Notes: generated by a model from the sequence alone, not told the origin. A stretch of DNA of 64,000 nt from an uncultured Acetatifactor sp. (GCA_910577665.1 CAJTOJ010000019.1:6284-70283); one strand, 5' to 3'. Counted from the first letter of the stretch, positions 33,491 through 42,553 are shown. Made by a program: numbers and translations.

Positions 33491-35005
33491 TTAATCCTTG
33501 ACCAGATAATACTTCGTTCCTTTATTTCTTCCATCTGCCCTTATCATATGCATCTTGCAAAGCTTGTGCAGATACCGGCGGACTGTGGAACTTGGCAGGT
33601 TTGTAACATCACACATGATCTTAGTAGTCACAAATTCTTCTTCGGTGAATACTTTCACCATTGTCAGATAAAATATCCTATCTTTTTCACTCATTTTATC
33701 GCTCACTTTATCGCTCACTTTATCGCTCACTTTATCGCTCACTTTATCGCTCACTTTTTTTACAGTCCTTTCTACAAAAGAAAGCGACAGAATTGTCCTG
33801 TCTGGGTCAAACCTCTCTATAATCTCTGGTTCTTCCCATCCTTCATCGTCCCACACATTGAATATATTTGGCACACCGCTTCCAGCCCGTTCCCCAATAT
33901 TAATAAGATTGAACATTTTCATCAACGCTTTGTTACGAGGATCTGACTCACCACCTATACGCATCTGCTTTTTGCCCGTCCTAATATATCCAGGATTTTC
34001 CAAAATTATTTTATCTGGCTCTTTTTTTATAACAATTCCTCTTACACCATAATAATCCGCATTCACAAGACAGTTGGCCAACGCCTCTCTAATTGCCTTG
34101 TGTACGGGCGTGTCATCTATCCTGTCACCACCAGACATTTTAAATGGCACCTTGATATCTTTGATAATCTTATTGTAAACCCTAAAATAGAAGTCACATA
34201 GATTTCCGGACCATTCCCCAGAACTTGACTGTAACCTGTCTGTCCATCGAATCACCGGATCCAGCATTTCCCTGTAATCCAGAAAGTATTCCGGGAAATG
34301 TCTCACAATATTGTACTCCTCCCCGAACATCAGCATTCCGGCTGCTGTAGGATACAGCCGTCCATCTTTCGAGGAAATGGCAGCGGCACCAATACTCCTC
34401 AGATACTCCTGGTCACTTAGGCGTCCAAAAGGATGCCCCTCCTTTAAGGTGCGATGTCGGTTGCGATATCCTTGTATAGTTTCATGATTCAAATCATCTA
34501 TGGAAACGCCATCCAGGATTCTCATATCCATGGTTTCCTCTGTCTGATCCCGAAGCATGGTTTTTACCTGTAACCTGGTACAATGATAATCCCCTTCAAA
34601 ATTTCTACGGAATGTTCCTCCAAAAATGTCATCATTGATATAAACTGGCTTCTGCTCCCTTCTTGCCATGGGTACATAGATCACCATGATTATATCGCTG
34701 TTAGGCCTTACGGTGTATATCTGCACATCATCTTCTGACAGAAGGTTTATGTTCACCTTCTTGCGATTATTGATGGTATCCCAGAATTCTTTGTATAGTC
34801 TGGGCGCATTCTGTAGTCCAGTCGTTCTCCAACTGCCGTCCTTTTCCTCTCTGACCCCCAGAATAATCACACCGCCATAACTATTTGCAAATGCTGAGTA
34901 GGTATCCCAGAGGGAATTGGGCAGGCCCCCATTTGCCTTCTTCACTTCTCTTCGATTGTCTTCCCTATATGTATCAAATTGTGAAAGATCAAATTCTTTC
35001 CCCAA
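33491..35005 (-). CDS. AlbA_2/Schlafen-type ATP-binding transcriptional regulator
   Basis: 504 residues from a TTG at 35005, nine bases after AGGAGG; upstream starts overlap that site. Residues about 10-130 are the AlbA_2 domain (YREDNRREVKKANGG, SYGGVIILGVREE). Residues about 270-400 form the GHKL-like ATP-binding part usual in these proteins (KAIREALANCLVNADYYG, ENPGYIRTG, GERAGSGVPNI). A low-complexity run of five KVSD units joins this to a C-terminal winged helix (about 445-504) with TNLPSSTVRRYLHKLCKMHMI. Such proteins are usually DNA-binding regulators; targets unknown. It lies 58 bp upstream of the siroheme reductase gene. Confidence 0.85.
   Translation of the reverse strand: MGKEFDLSQFDTYREDNRREVKKANGGLPNSLWDTYSAFANSYGGVIILGVREEKDGSWRTTGLQNAPRLYKEFWDTINNRKKVNINLLSEDDVQIYTVRPNSDIIMVIYVPMARREQKPVYINDDIFGGTFRRNFEGDYHCTRLQVKTMLRDQTEETMDMRILDGVSIDDLNHETIQGYRNRHRTLKEGHPFGRLSDQEYLRSIGAAAISSKDGRLYPTAAGMLMFGEEYNIVRHFPEYFLDYREMLDPVIRWTDRLQSSSGEWSGNLCDFYFRVYNKIIKDIKVPFKMSGGDRIDDTPVHKAIREALANCLVNADYYGVRGIVIKKEPDKIILENPGYIRTGKKQMRIGGESDPRNKALMKMFNLINIGERAGSGVPNIFNVWDDEGWEEPEIIERFDPDRTILSLSFVERTVKKVSDKVSDKVSDKVSDKVSDKMSEKDRIFYLTMVKVFTEEEFVTTKIMCDVTNLPSSTVRRYLHKLCKMHMIRADGRNKGTKYYLVKD
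33695..33754 (-). repeat. Five tandem 12-bp units coding KVSD
   Basis: The unit TTTATCGCTCAC is repeated five times without error, encoding K-V-S-D in the linker of the AlbA_2-type regulator, followed by a diverged unit (KMSE). Because 12 is a multiple of three, gain or loss of units would change linker length without frameshift. Confidence 0.95.
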
Positions 35006-35107
35006 ACTGCCCACCCTCCTCTTCATTCCCTGCAAATACTTGCTTCATGGATATAGCCGAATACGCCCATTCCCTGTCTTCCTGCCCAGACCACTCCCAT
35101 CCTTCTC

Positions 35108-35881
35108 CTACACCCCTTCCAGCAGTTCCACCTTCGCTCCCCTGGCCGCCACTGTCTGTTTCCGGTCATAGGTCAAGGGATTCCCCTCCAGGTCGCTGAC
35201 GAATCCCCCGGCCTCCTCCACCAGCAAGGCCCCTGCCGCATAGTCCCAGGGACTAAGCCGCATCTCGAAGAAAAATTCTGCCCTTCCGCAGGCTACCATG
35301 CACAGGTCGATGGCAGCCGAGCCGCTTCTGCGCAGGTCTTCTGCCTGGGAGAAATACCGGTATGCCACCTCAAAGGTTTTCTTCCTTAATTCTTCATAGT
35401 AAGGCGCCGTGCCGAACAGAACCAGGCCTTCCTCCAGTGTCCGCTCTGAGGTATGGATCCTCTCCCCATTGAGAAAAGCCCCCTCTCCCCGCAGGGCATA
35501 AAAGGTTTCTTCCTGGTAAGGGTTGTACACCACCCCCAGCACCGGGTATCCGTCCCTGGCCAGAGCCACGCTGATGCTGCTGGCCTTGTAGCCCCTGGTG
35601 AAATTGGCAGTGCCGTCTATGGGATCTACAATAAAGGCATATCCCTTGGAGATATCCGTGTGATCCATCTGGTCTTCCTCCCCCAGGAACACGGCCTCCG
35701 GCACCAGGGCCAGCAGCTTTTCCTCCAGAATGGCCTGCACCCTGGAATCATAATCTGTCACAAAATTCCCCTTCCCGGATTTCTGATGGATCTTCCGCTC
35801 AATGTCCGTAGCGCTGCACATGATTTTCCCACATGTATGAACCACCTCTACAATCTCCTGGAGCAACTCGTTTTCCTGCAT
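35108..35881 (-). CDS. Inositol monophosphatase family protein
   Basis: 257 residues from ATG 35881 with GGAGGTATCAGA upstream. The Mg2+-binding signatures are complete: FLGEEDQ, FIVDPIDGTANFTRG and, near the C-terminus, LSPWDYAAGALLVEEAGG. The family hydrolyses inositol phosphate, fructose bisphosphate, histidinol phosphate or PAP; this member resembles generic SuhB/IMPase proteins and its substrate cannot be fixed. It stands between the restriction system and the AlbA_2 regulator, apparently unrelated to either. Confidence 0.93.
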   Translation of the reverse strand: MQENELLQEIVEVVHTCGKIMCSATDIERKIHQKSGKGNFVTDYDSRVQAILEEKLLALVPEAVFLGEEDQMDHTDISKGYAFIVDPIDGTANFTRGYKASSISVALARDGYPVLGVVYNPYQEETFYALRGEGAFLNGERIHTSERTLEEGLVLFGTAPYYEELRKKTFEVAYRYFSQAEDLRRSGSAAIDLCMVACGRAEFFFEMRLSPWDYAAGALLVEEAGGFVSDLEGNPLTYDRKQTVAARGAKVELLEGV

Positions 35882-36005
35882 TCTGATACCTCCCTGCACA
35901 TGCCTCTTTTTTCATTTCGGGATATTCCTTTATCCTGTCAGCGCCATCCAGGACCGGATAGCCCTTGGATAGCCCCTGTCCCAAAAGATAATTCCGGTGC
36001 ACCCA

Positions 36006-36461
36006 TTACTGTCCCTCTGCCGCTTCCTGGTCTGCCAGCTTCTGGTCAAAAATGGTCTCCTCTATCACCTTCACACATTCTTCCGGATGTTTCATGATCT
36101 CATTCCCCCAGAAACGGATCACTGTCCATCCCAGGAACAGGAGTTGCTTGTTGGTCTGGTCGTCCCGTTCCCTGTTCCTGGTGATCTTGCTGATCCAGAA
36201 TTCGCTGCGTGCCCCTTTCTCCAGCCGGGGCTTCAGCACCTCCCAGTCCTTCCCGTGGAAGAACTCCCCATCGCAGAAGATGGCAATCTTATACTTGGTA
36301 AGGACAATATCCGGCTGTCCCGGCAGCCTCTTGTCATTTTTCCGGTACCGGTAGCCCTTCTCCCAGAGGGCCTTGCGCAGGATGACCTCAATCTTCGTAT
36401 CCTTACCTTTGATATGCTGCATATTCTTACGGCGCTGGTCTTTCGTCAGTACATCTGCCAC
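36006..36461 (-). CDS. vsr: Very short patch repair endonuclease (Vsr)
   Basis: 151 residues from GTG 36461, which has GGGAGGG eight bases upstream and gives the usual N-terminus ADVLTKDQRRKNMQHIKGKDT. Hallmarks are the PD-(D/E)XK-like core PDIVLTKYKIAIFCDGEFFHGKDW and GWTVIRFWGNEI. Vsr nicks T:G mismatches created by deamination of 5-methylcytosine, keeping a C5 methyltransferase from causing C-to-T mutations. It lies at the end of a gene set with such a methyltransferase, which supports the call. The zinc-binding residues typical of E. coli Vsr are reduced here. Confidence 0.92.
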   Translation of the reverse strand: MADVLTKDQRRKNMQHIKGKDTKIEVILRKALWEKGYRYRKNDKRLPGQPDIVLTKYKIAIFCDGEFFHGKDWEVLKPRLEKGARSEFWISKITRNRERDDQTNKQLLFLGWTVIRFWGNEIMKHPEECVKVIEETIFDQKLADQEAAEGQ

Positions 36462-36512
36462 TCCAATCCCTCCCCGCCATCTGCCAGGCTTTCTTCCCAT
36501 CTGCGACAGCCA

Positions 36513-36603
36513 CCCAACATGCCAGCAGCATGATAGTTGCCTTCGCAGGCAACGTCATAAAGCCAGCCTTCCTTCGGTCAGTGCCAGTCATGTGCCGCTG
36601 ACA
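36513..36603. repeat. Dispersed intercistronic repeat, copy 2
   Basis: Shares CCCAACATGCCAGCA (36513-36527) and GTCAGTGCCAG (36577-36587) with the copy at 7540-7607. Here the gap between the blocks is longer and holds another hairpin, GTTGCC-TTCGCA-GGCAAC (36536-36553). The terminal stem GTCAGTG/CGCTGAC keeps pairing with one U-G wobble in the + strand transcript. It lies between the nuclease stop and the Vsr start. Confidence 0.6.
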
Positions 36604-36621
36604 CCACACGCCCCGTGGCAT

Positions 36622-38043
36622 TCACCCAATATCACCCCATCCGTCCTCCGTCTTCCCGGTGAACATAGCTGTCCTCAGAGAATCTGCTTCACAGCTGCCT
36701 GGCTCACCTCCCGCAGCAATCAGTTCTGCCAGTCTCCTGCTCCCGTCTTTCTCCCTACGGACCGCAAGGCACATCAATGCCTTCATATCGATGAGAATCC
36801 CCTTGATCCGCATGTAAGCTTCTGTCCTGTCCTTCCAGTCAGACCAGGCCTCCCCGATGCAGCGCATCCCCAGGCTCCGCTCCTCCCCTGCACAGCGGTA
36901 TCTGTCTTCCTGTACTTCTTCCCCGGCCTCCTTCAAAATCCTATGGACAGCTGCCGGGAAAATGTCTTCAACCCTGTCTGCCCAGATTTCACTCACAGCA
37001 TCGTAGGGCATGAGAAAAGCATTATAGACTTCCACGTCCTTCCCGTGCTTTTTGGGGAAATCCTTCTGCCTGGATAGCATAGCCACATATTCCCCATAGG
37101 TAATCTGCTTGTTGATAGATGCAGACTCCGGCAGATCCCTCGGATCTCCCGTGATTCCGTACTTGTAGTATTTGGCATCCAGCACAAACACCTTCTCTTC
37201 CAGAATCATAATGGTGTCCGGCTCCAGGCAGGCATTGGGGTGTATCCCATCCTTAAGGCTCCACCAGGTTCTTGGAAAATACTCTGCCTTGTCCGGGATC
37301 CCGAAGGCTCTGTCTATCATCTTCTCCCACACATACTCAAACCGGTATGTGCCATATCTGTAATTCTGCCCGGAAGAGGGATCTCCCTTATACTCCATAA
37401 TAGCCAGCATATGGCCAAACAATTGTCTGTTCCTGTCCTGATAGGTTGCTGCAATCTTATCCCGCAGCACCTGCTTGAATACCCTGTCCTTTTTGCCGAT
37501 CCGGGGGGGCGCGGGCATAGAGGCCGTGAACAGCCAGCCCACCTTTTGAAAACTCTCATAGACACAGTATTCATGGATCCGCGTGAGCAGTTCATCCTCT
37601 TTATCCTGGCTCTTTCTGGTGACAAAATCCAGATAGCAGACATCCAGATCCTGTATATACGGTTTCCGGGTCTTTATGGTCCTGCCCCAGTGAATCTTCC
37701 CGGTTCCGTCCACCTGGAATCTGGCTTCCCGCTCCCTGTAATATCCCCTGGTTAGGAAATCACGGATCAAGTATAGATAGGACTGCATGGGAAAATCCAC
37801 TTCCTCATAATTCTTTGCCTGTCCCTGTAATACCGAATCCCTCTTTTTCGTAAAGGAAGCAAGCACAGCAAACAGAAGCAGAATATCCCGTCGGATCTCT
37901 TTCTCACATTTCCCCAGGTGATAACCCAGTGGAAAGTGGATACGGATATCCCCATCCTGGCACTTGACACCCACAAAGGCATCCGTACCCTTTGTATTCA
38001 CACAACACTTTTCTGCGAGGCCAGTTTTTTCCGTAACCTCCAC
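36622..38043 (-). CDS. LlaJI family restriction endonuclease
   Basis: 473 residues. The central and C-terminal region carries a PD-(D/E)XK nuclease core, seen as LEPDTIMILEEKVFVLDAKYYK (about residues 275-297), and FEYVWEKMIDRAFG upstream, the arrangement of LlaJI-type/McrC-like nuclease subunits that work with an McrB-like motor. The apparent GTG start lies directly after AGGAG, closer than normal, so the true start could be slightly different. It follows the McrB-like gene by 88 bp. Together with the methyltransferase the genes make a restriction system; the recognition site is not deducible. Confidence 0.82.
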   Translation of the reverse strand: MEVTEKTGLAEKCCVNTKGTDAFVGVKCQDGDIRIHFPLGYHLGKCEKEIRRDILLLFAVLASFTKKRDSVLQGQAKNYEEVDFPMQSYLYLIRDFLTRGYYREREARFQVDGTGKIHWGRTIKTRKPYIQDLDVCYLDFVTRKSQDKEDELLTRIHEYCVYESFQKVGWLFTASMPAPPRIGKKDRVFKQVLRDKIAATYQDRNRQLFGHMLAIMEYKGDPSSGQNYRYGTYRFEYVWEKMIDRAFGIPDKAEYFPRTWWSLKDGIHPNACLEPDTIMILEEKVFVLDAKYYKYGITGDPRDLPESASINKQITYGEYVAMLSRQKDFPKKHGKDVEVYNAFLMPYDAVSEIWADRVEDIFPAAVHRILKEAGEEVQEDRYRCAGEERSLGMRCIGEAWSDWKDRTEAYMRIKGILIDMKALMCLAVRREKDGSRRLAELIAAGGEPGSCEADSLRTAMFTGKTEDGWGDIG

Positions 38044-38131
38044 CTCCTGTCAATGCTTCCTCCCCAGGGACACGGCCTCCACACCAGGGCAGACAGCGCT
38101 TCCCCTATGTCCCCTGGCATCCCGATTCCTT

Positions 38132-39712
38132 TTACAGGCCCCTCCTATAGGAGCACATCTTCCTGTAAACCTGCTCTGCCAGCACTGCCTCCAGCCTGTC
38201 TCCCTGGGTCTCTTCGTAGGCAGTGATCACATCCTCCAGGGACTTATACCGGGATCCGAACAGGATATCACGATCCATTTTAAATGCATCGTCCCAGAGG
38301 TATTTCAGCACCTTTCCCGGAAACCTGTCCACAGACAGTTCTCCCGGGCTTGCAAAATAAGCTCCCAGACGTTTATCTTCCGAACTGATCATCTGCTCAT
38401 TTGCATCCAACACCAGATCATTGATTACGGATGCGAAGGCCAGCCAGGTCACCTCTGATCCCTCAATCCGGCTATCCGCATGTCTTGCCCCGGCAATGTC
38501 ATTCCTCACCGGCTTCATGGCCCAGCGCCTCTGGAAAGCGGTATCCATGGTAAATACATTCTGGTCTGCGGTGTTCATGGTAGCCAGCACATACAAATTG
38601 GACAAAATCCTGACCTGGCGGGTTCCATCTCCATACACTTCCCCTGCCACATCATAGCTGGAGATGCCGTATGTGCTCTCCCCCAGTTCTTCCTCCGGGT
38701 AATCCTCTTCCTCCCTTTTCCTGTCCAGAAGCTGGAACATCTCCCCGAAAATGGCTGGCGCATTCCCCCGGTTCAACTCCTCTATCACCAGATAGTAATA
38801 ATGTCCCGGATCCTTCCAGGCTTTCTGCAGCACCCTGGTGAAGGGACCCGGCGTAAACCGGTAGCGCAGCCTTTCTTCCGTCTCTTCCCCCTGTACCTTT
38901 TCCACCTGCGGAAGAATCTGTCCCACAAAATCAGAGTAGGTATATTCCGGATGGAACACCACCCGCTCCATATAAGCCGCATCATCACAGTATTTTGCTT
39001 TGATCAAGTGACTCTTTCCAGCACCCGGCACTCCGTACAGGAGAATATTTTCTGCCCCTGTAAGCCTGGGCACCGCCTCTGCGGGGGCCCCCTCTGTGTC
39101 AGTGTCCTGTTCCCATGCCTCCTCTTCCACCTCTACCACCACTTCCACAATGTCGTGATAAGGCCGGTTGTCGTAGATTCTGAAATAGGGATCCATATAT
39201 TGGGAAGTGAATTCCCCTGTCTCATCCTTACAACTGATAAATGTGGTGCTGAAATATCTGTCCTGGTCGATTCTCACACAGCCCGGACCAAAATATCCGG
39301 GCCTGCCCTTTCCCACTGGGTAGTTCCGCATACTGAGACTAGCCGTGATCCGGTCCAGGTTCACCCGCAGTTCCACGGATGCCATCCAGTCGTACCCGGA
39401 GGGTGGCAGGCCGATGCCATCCCCGTACACCAGCACCAGCCAGAAAATCTTGCGCTCCTCCTGCCTGGCCTTCTCAAACGCTGCTTGCAATCTGTCCAGA
39501 TAACCGGAATTGCTCTGGTTGATATCCCGTATGACGCAGTCATTGCCCGAACTGTGGTAGGTGGCGTTGTTGCTGCCAAAGACATACCACAGCAGTTTAC
39601 CCTCCGGCTGTCCTTTCTCCCGTATGGCGTACAGACCCTTGATTCTTCCATCCGGCTGCACCTCATAAAATTTCTTCAAGACATCCTCTACCTTGATACC
39701 GAGATTTGCCAT
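38132..39712 (-). CDS. McrB-like AAA+ NTPase of a LlaJI-type restriction system
   Basis: 526 residues. The N-terminal third (about 1-215) is a DNA-recognition-type domain with MrcB-like look (YHSSGNDCVIRDINQSNSGYLD). The AAA+ part has Walker A GVPGAGKSH (about 233-241), Walker B in LVIEELNRGNAPAIFGE and the McrB signature ATMNTADQNVFTMD; the motif usually reads MNTADRS. It would hydrolyse GTP or ATP to translocate DNA and activate the nuclease gene product downstream. It lies between methyltransferase and nuclease genes, all leftward with short gaps. Confidence 0.88.
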   Translation of the reverse strand: MANLGIKVEDVLKKFYEVQPDGRIKGLYAIREKGQPEGKLLWYVFGSNNATYHSSGNDCVIRDINQSNSGYLDRLQAAFEKARQEERKIFWLVLVYGDGIGLPPSGYDWMASVELRVNLDRITASLSMRNYPVGKGRPGYFGPGCVRIDQDRYFSTTFISCKDETGEFTSQYMDPYFRIYDNRPYHDIVEVVVEVEEEAWEQDTDTEGAPAEAVPRLTGAENILLYGVPGAGKSHLIKAKYCDDAAYMERVVFHPEYTYSDFVGQILPQVEKVQGEETEERLRYRFTPGPFTRVLQKAWKDPGHYYYLVIEELNRGNAPAIFGEMFQLLDRKREEEDYPEEELGESTYGISSYDVAGEVYGDGTRQVRILSNLYVLATMNTADQNVFTMDTAFQRRWAMKPVRNDIAGARHADSRIEGSEVTWLAFASVINDLVLDANEQMISSEDKRLGAYFASPGELSVDRFPGKVLKYLWDDAFKMDRDILFGSRYKSLEDVITAYEETQGDRLEAVLAEQVYRKMCSYRRGL

Positions 39713-39759
39713 CTGTCGCTGCCACCTTTCTCTAAAGTGTTCTCCTGCGCACCCGTTTC

Positions 39760-41202
39760 CTACCTCCTGTCAAGTGGATTGCCCTCAAGATACGTCTTGA
39801 TCACCTGGGCAACGGCCCGTCCCAGCAGGGGAGGAACAGAATTCCCGATCTGCATGTAGGTCTTCGTGTAAGCCCCCCGGAAAAAGTAGTCATCCGGATA
39901 GGACTGCACCCGCGCCGCCTCCCTGGGTGTCAGCCCCCTGGCCTGGGTGGGATGAATATACATATTACAGTCAAATTTCATATGGGCCGTAATGGTCTTG
40001 CACACCTTGTTTTCTTCCAGTTTAAAATATTTATCCTTGAAAATCCCGTTCCTGCGGGCGTAAGGCATGATATCGGCAATCTTGGGATCATCGGACTTGT
40101 CCCCCTGGCACATCCGCCCGAAGATCTCGATATCCCGGTCATTGTTATACCGGGCCTTGTGGTTGGCTACTATGGGGATCTTCCGTCCCTGGTTGATATA
40201 CGTGACGTACTCGTTGCATTCCTTTGACAGATTGCGTTCTATTTTATAGCCGCTCTCCCTGGTGCCCTCTTCAGTGGCATTTTTCACCCGCAATGCCTGC
40301 AAGGGCCGCAGCCCGCACAGGGCATCCCCCAGGACATGGTCCGGAATTGTCCTGCCTAAGGCCTCTATCTTCCGGAAAATCTCTTCATTGTCCCCCCCGG
40401 TGCAGTTGCCGATATAGAGCAGTCTCTCCCGATTCTGCGGAACCCCGTAATCTTTTGCATTCAGGACATGATACTCCACGGCATACCCGATTTCCTGGAA
40501 ATCCTCCTTCACCTGGTCCGCCACGGAAAGCATGCCTTTCACATTCTCCATCACGAAGAAATCCGGCCTGAGCCTCTCCACGGCTTCCACATAGCTTTTG
40601 TACAGGTAGTTCCGGGGGTCGTCAATCAGCCTCTGCCTGTTGGCCATGCTGAACCCCTGGCAGGGCGGCCCTCCCACCACAATATGGATCTTCTGCCCGC
40701 AGACCAGTTCCTCCAGTCCTTCCATCACATCCTTGATATCCCCCAGTACAATGTGATCCCGGGGTGTCTCTGGATGATTATGGGCATAGGTATCCACACA
40801 GCATTCCTGAATGTCATTGGCCAGGGCCGTCACAAAGCCTTCCTGGGTAAAGCCCAGGGAAAGCCCCCCGGCCCCGCAGAAGAGATCCACCATCTTCAAG
40901 GCATCTGTGCTGACCTGCCTTCTGACCTCCAGGATATAGGTGTTACAATACTTCGCCACCGGGCATTCCCTGCATTTCCTGGCCTTTTCATTGCAGATGG
41001 CAGAAAGCCTCCTTACAGCTTCCCCAAAGGCCTGCCCTTTCTCTGCCAGGAAAGCTTCCCCCCGCCTGTCAAGGAACTCCTCCCCTGTTTTGACTGCAAG
41101 CCGCTCCCTGCAGATTTGTCCATCTTCTGTACCTGCTTCCCTCTGCTCCATGGCGGAATCCACAAAAGCAACGAACTCCGTTTTATCGTTGTTGAAATTC
41201 AT
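39760..41202 (-). CDS. DNA (cytosine-5) methyltransferase with N-terminal Cys-cluster extension
   Basis: 480 residues from ATG 41202; a TTG at 41217 three bases after AGGAGAGG is an alternative start. Motifs of C5 methyltransferases are complete: I VDLFCGAGGLSLGF (about 104-117), IV GGPPCQGFS with the catalytic cysteine, VI ENVKG, VIII QNRERLLYIG, IX-X region with IGNSVPP. Residues 1-100 are an unusual extension ending in C70-x6-C77-x2-C80-x5-C86, the exact spacing of the EndoIII/MutY 4Fe-4S loop. The enzyme protects host DNA from the McrB/LlaJI-type nuclease downstream. Recognition sequence unknown. Confidence 0.93.
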   Translation of the reverse strand: MNFNNDKTEFVAFVDSAMEQREAGTEDGQICRERLAVKTGEEFLDRRGEAFLAEKGQAFGEAVRRLSAICNEKARKCRECPVAKYCNTYILEVRRQVSTDALKMVDLFCGAGGLSLGFTQEGFVTALANDIQECCVDTYAHNHPETPRDHIVLGDIKDVMEGLEELVCGQKIHIVVGGPPCQGFSMANRQRLIDDPRNYLYKSYVEAVERLRPDFFVMENVKGMLSVADQVKEDFQEIGYAVEYHVLNAKDYGVPQNRERLLYIGNCTGGDNEEIFRKIEALGRTIPDHVLGDALCGLRPLQALRVKNATEEGTRESGYKIERNLSKECNEYVTYINQGRKIPIVANHKARYNNDRDIEIFGRMCQGDKSDDPKIADIMPYARRNGIFKDKYFKLEENKVCKTITAHMKFDCNMYIHPTQARGLTPREAARVQSYPDDYFFRGAYTKTYMQIGNSVPPLLGRAVAQVIKTYLEGNPLDRR

Positions 41203-41379
41203 AATGATACCACACAACCTCTCCTTTTCCGGTCATATTGTTTCCATGGCACCGGCCCCCTGGGTCAGTCCCGTTGCAGGTACCGCTTTTGCTTTCTATT
41301 ATATCTACATTTTGCCAGAGTGTAAACCTTCTTTTAACTACCCGTGAAAACCGCTTTCACCACTCATTACTGTTCACAC

Positions 41380-41487
41380 CGTTCACAGCAACATATGCAC
41401 ACAAAACGTCAAATACAGGCGTTTTGGCGCAGGTTGTCTCGGGTTTTATGTGTAAAGTTCGCACAAAAACACCTCGCGGAACCACCC
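41380..41487. repeat. Dispersed structured intergenic repeat, copy 1
   Basis: Shares with 63201-63384 the blocks ACAGCAACATA-TGCACACAAAA, TTTTGGCGCA, TGTCTCG and CGCGG-ACCA. Two stems fold: AAAACG (41403-41408) with CGTTTT (41420-41425), and GTTTT-TGTG (41443-41452) with CACA-AAAAC (41462-41470). The other copy has different bases in both stems but keeps the pairing. It fills most of the 305-bp space between the AraC stop and the methyltransferase start; no protein is likely here. Confidence 0.7.
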
Positions 41488-41507
41488 CATGAAACGTAAT
41501 CTCACAT

Positions 41508-42281
41508 CTACCCCTTCCTATACCGGGAAGGGGTCATCTGATAACAGGCCCGGAAAATGCGGTTGAAAGTCTTCTGGCTCTCAAACCCTGCCTCCTGCCA
41601 GACCTGCGTAATGCACAGATCCGTATCCCGAAGCTGCCTGGCGGCATAATCTGCCCGCAGCCGGTTGACATACTCATAAAAGCCGCAGTGCAGCTTCCCC
41701 GTGAACACCCTGGAGATATAATATTTATTGAAATGCAGCTCCCCGGCCAGAAAGTCCAGGGTCAGCGGCTCCCTAAAGTGCTGGGAAATATAAGAGACAA
41801 GCTGGTATCCCACATCCGCCTTGTCCGTACCCTCCCTGGGAAGCAGTATCATCTCCCCTGCCAGGTATGCCAGGATCAGGTTCAGCCAGGCTATCCGCAC
41901 TGGTCCCGGCTCTTCTGCATAACACAGCAGATGTTCAAAGGCCGCGGGGATGTCCGGATTGTCCCGTCCACAGGAAAAAAAGGGACATTGGGGCTGCCTG
42001 TCCCTAAACTGGTGGTAATACTCCTTTACCTGGGCTGGCGCGAAGATACACAGGACGGCCCTGCTGGATCCCGTGGCCTGGTAGCTGTGTACCATCTCCG
42101 GGAAGACCAATGCCGCCTCATTCTGTCCCAGCCTTCTGGTCTGCCCCTGGACAGTGACTTCCAGGGAACCTTCCAGCAGGAAGATCAATTCTACCGCACT
42201 GTGCAGGTGTGCCGGAAAAGTAAGATCCTTCACAACGGAACACTGGAATTTATCCTGTTTGTCTTCATAAAATGGTCTCAT
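41508..42281 (-). CDS. AraC family transcriptional regulator with cupin sensor
   Basis: 257 residues from ATG 42281, after GGGGAGGGATC; the longer ORF start is rejected. Residues about 10-90 are a cupin domain (PAHLHSAVELIFLLEGSLEVTVQG), residues about 160-257 the two AraC helix-turn-helix motifs (YISRVFTGKLHCGFYEYVNRLR, AGFESQKTFNRIFRACYQMTPSRYR). It diverges from the ThuA gene across 303 bp that hold repeated TAAACAGT/TAACAGT elements and probably activates that gene and the oxidoreductase after it. Confidence 0.9.
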   Translation of the reverse strand: MRPFYEDKQDKFQCSVVKDLTFPAHLHSAVELIFLLEGSLEVTVQGQTRRLGQNEAALVFPEMVHSYQATGSSRAVLCIFAPAQVKEYYHQFRDRQPQCPFFSCGRDNPDIPAAFEHLLCYAEEPGPVRIAWLNLILAYLAGEMILLPREGTDKADVGYQLVSYISQHFREPLTLDFLAGELHFNKYYISRVFTGKLHCGFYEYVNRLRADYAARQLRDTDLCITQVWQEAGFESQKTFNRIFRACYQMTPSRYRKG

Positions 42282-42501
42282 GATCCCTCCCCGGCCCTCT
42301 TCGGACAGACCCGGATCTTCCCGCAAGAAGTACTTAAATACATCTCGCGGCGATGCCAGGTAAACAGTAACCTTGCGTTTCCTTTCCAGAAACACACGAA
42401 CGCGCCTGCATATTGTGCAATTTGTGACTGCTTTTTTTGCGTTTGTGACAATCATTTTACAGGAAAACCTGCTATATTACAAGGGAGAGAAAAGAATTGT
42501 T

Positions 42502-42553
42502 GTAAACAGTCATCCAACAACCGTAACAGTTCAGGAAAACCCTGGACTGTTAC
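42502..42553 (+). promoter_or_regulatory. Direct repeats and stem-loop upstream of the ThuA gene
   Basis: GTAAACAGT (42502-42510) and GTAACAGT (42523-42530) are direct repeats about two helical turns apart, as for AraC-type activator half-sites. GTAACAGTTCAGG (42523-42535) also pairs with CCTGGACTGTTAC (42541-42553) in a 13-bp stem with one U-G wobble and an AAAAC loop. A TATATT at about 42470 is the only -10-like element. The region thus may be operator DNA, a leader RNA hairpin, or both. Confidence 0.5.

Noticed and set aside
33695..33754. CRISPR-like regular repeats
   Set aside because: Units are 12 bp, contiguous and in a coding frame, without spacers.
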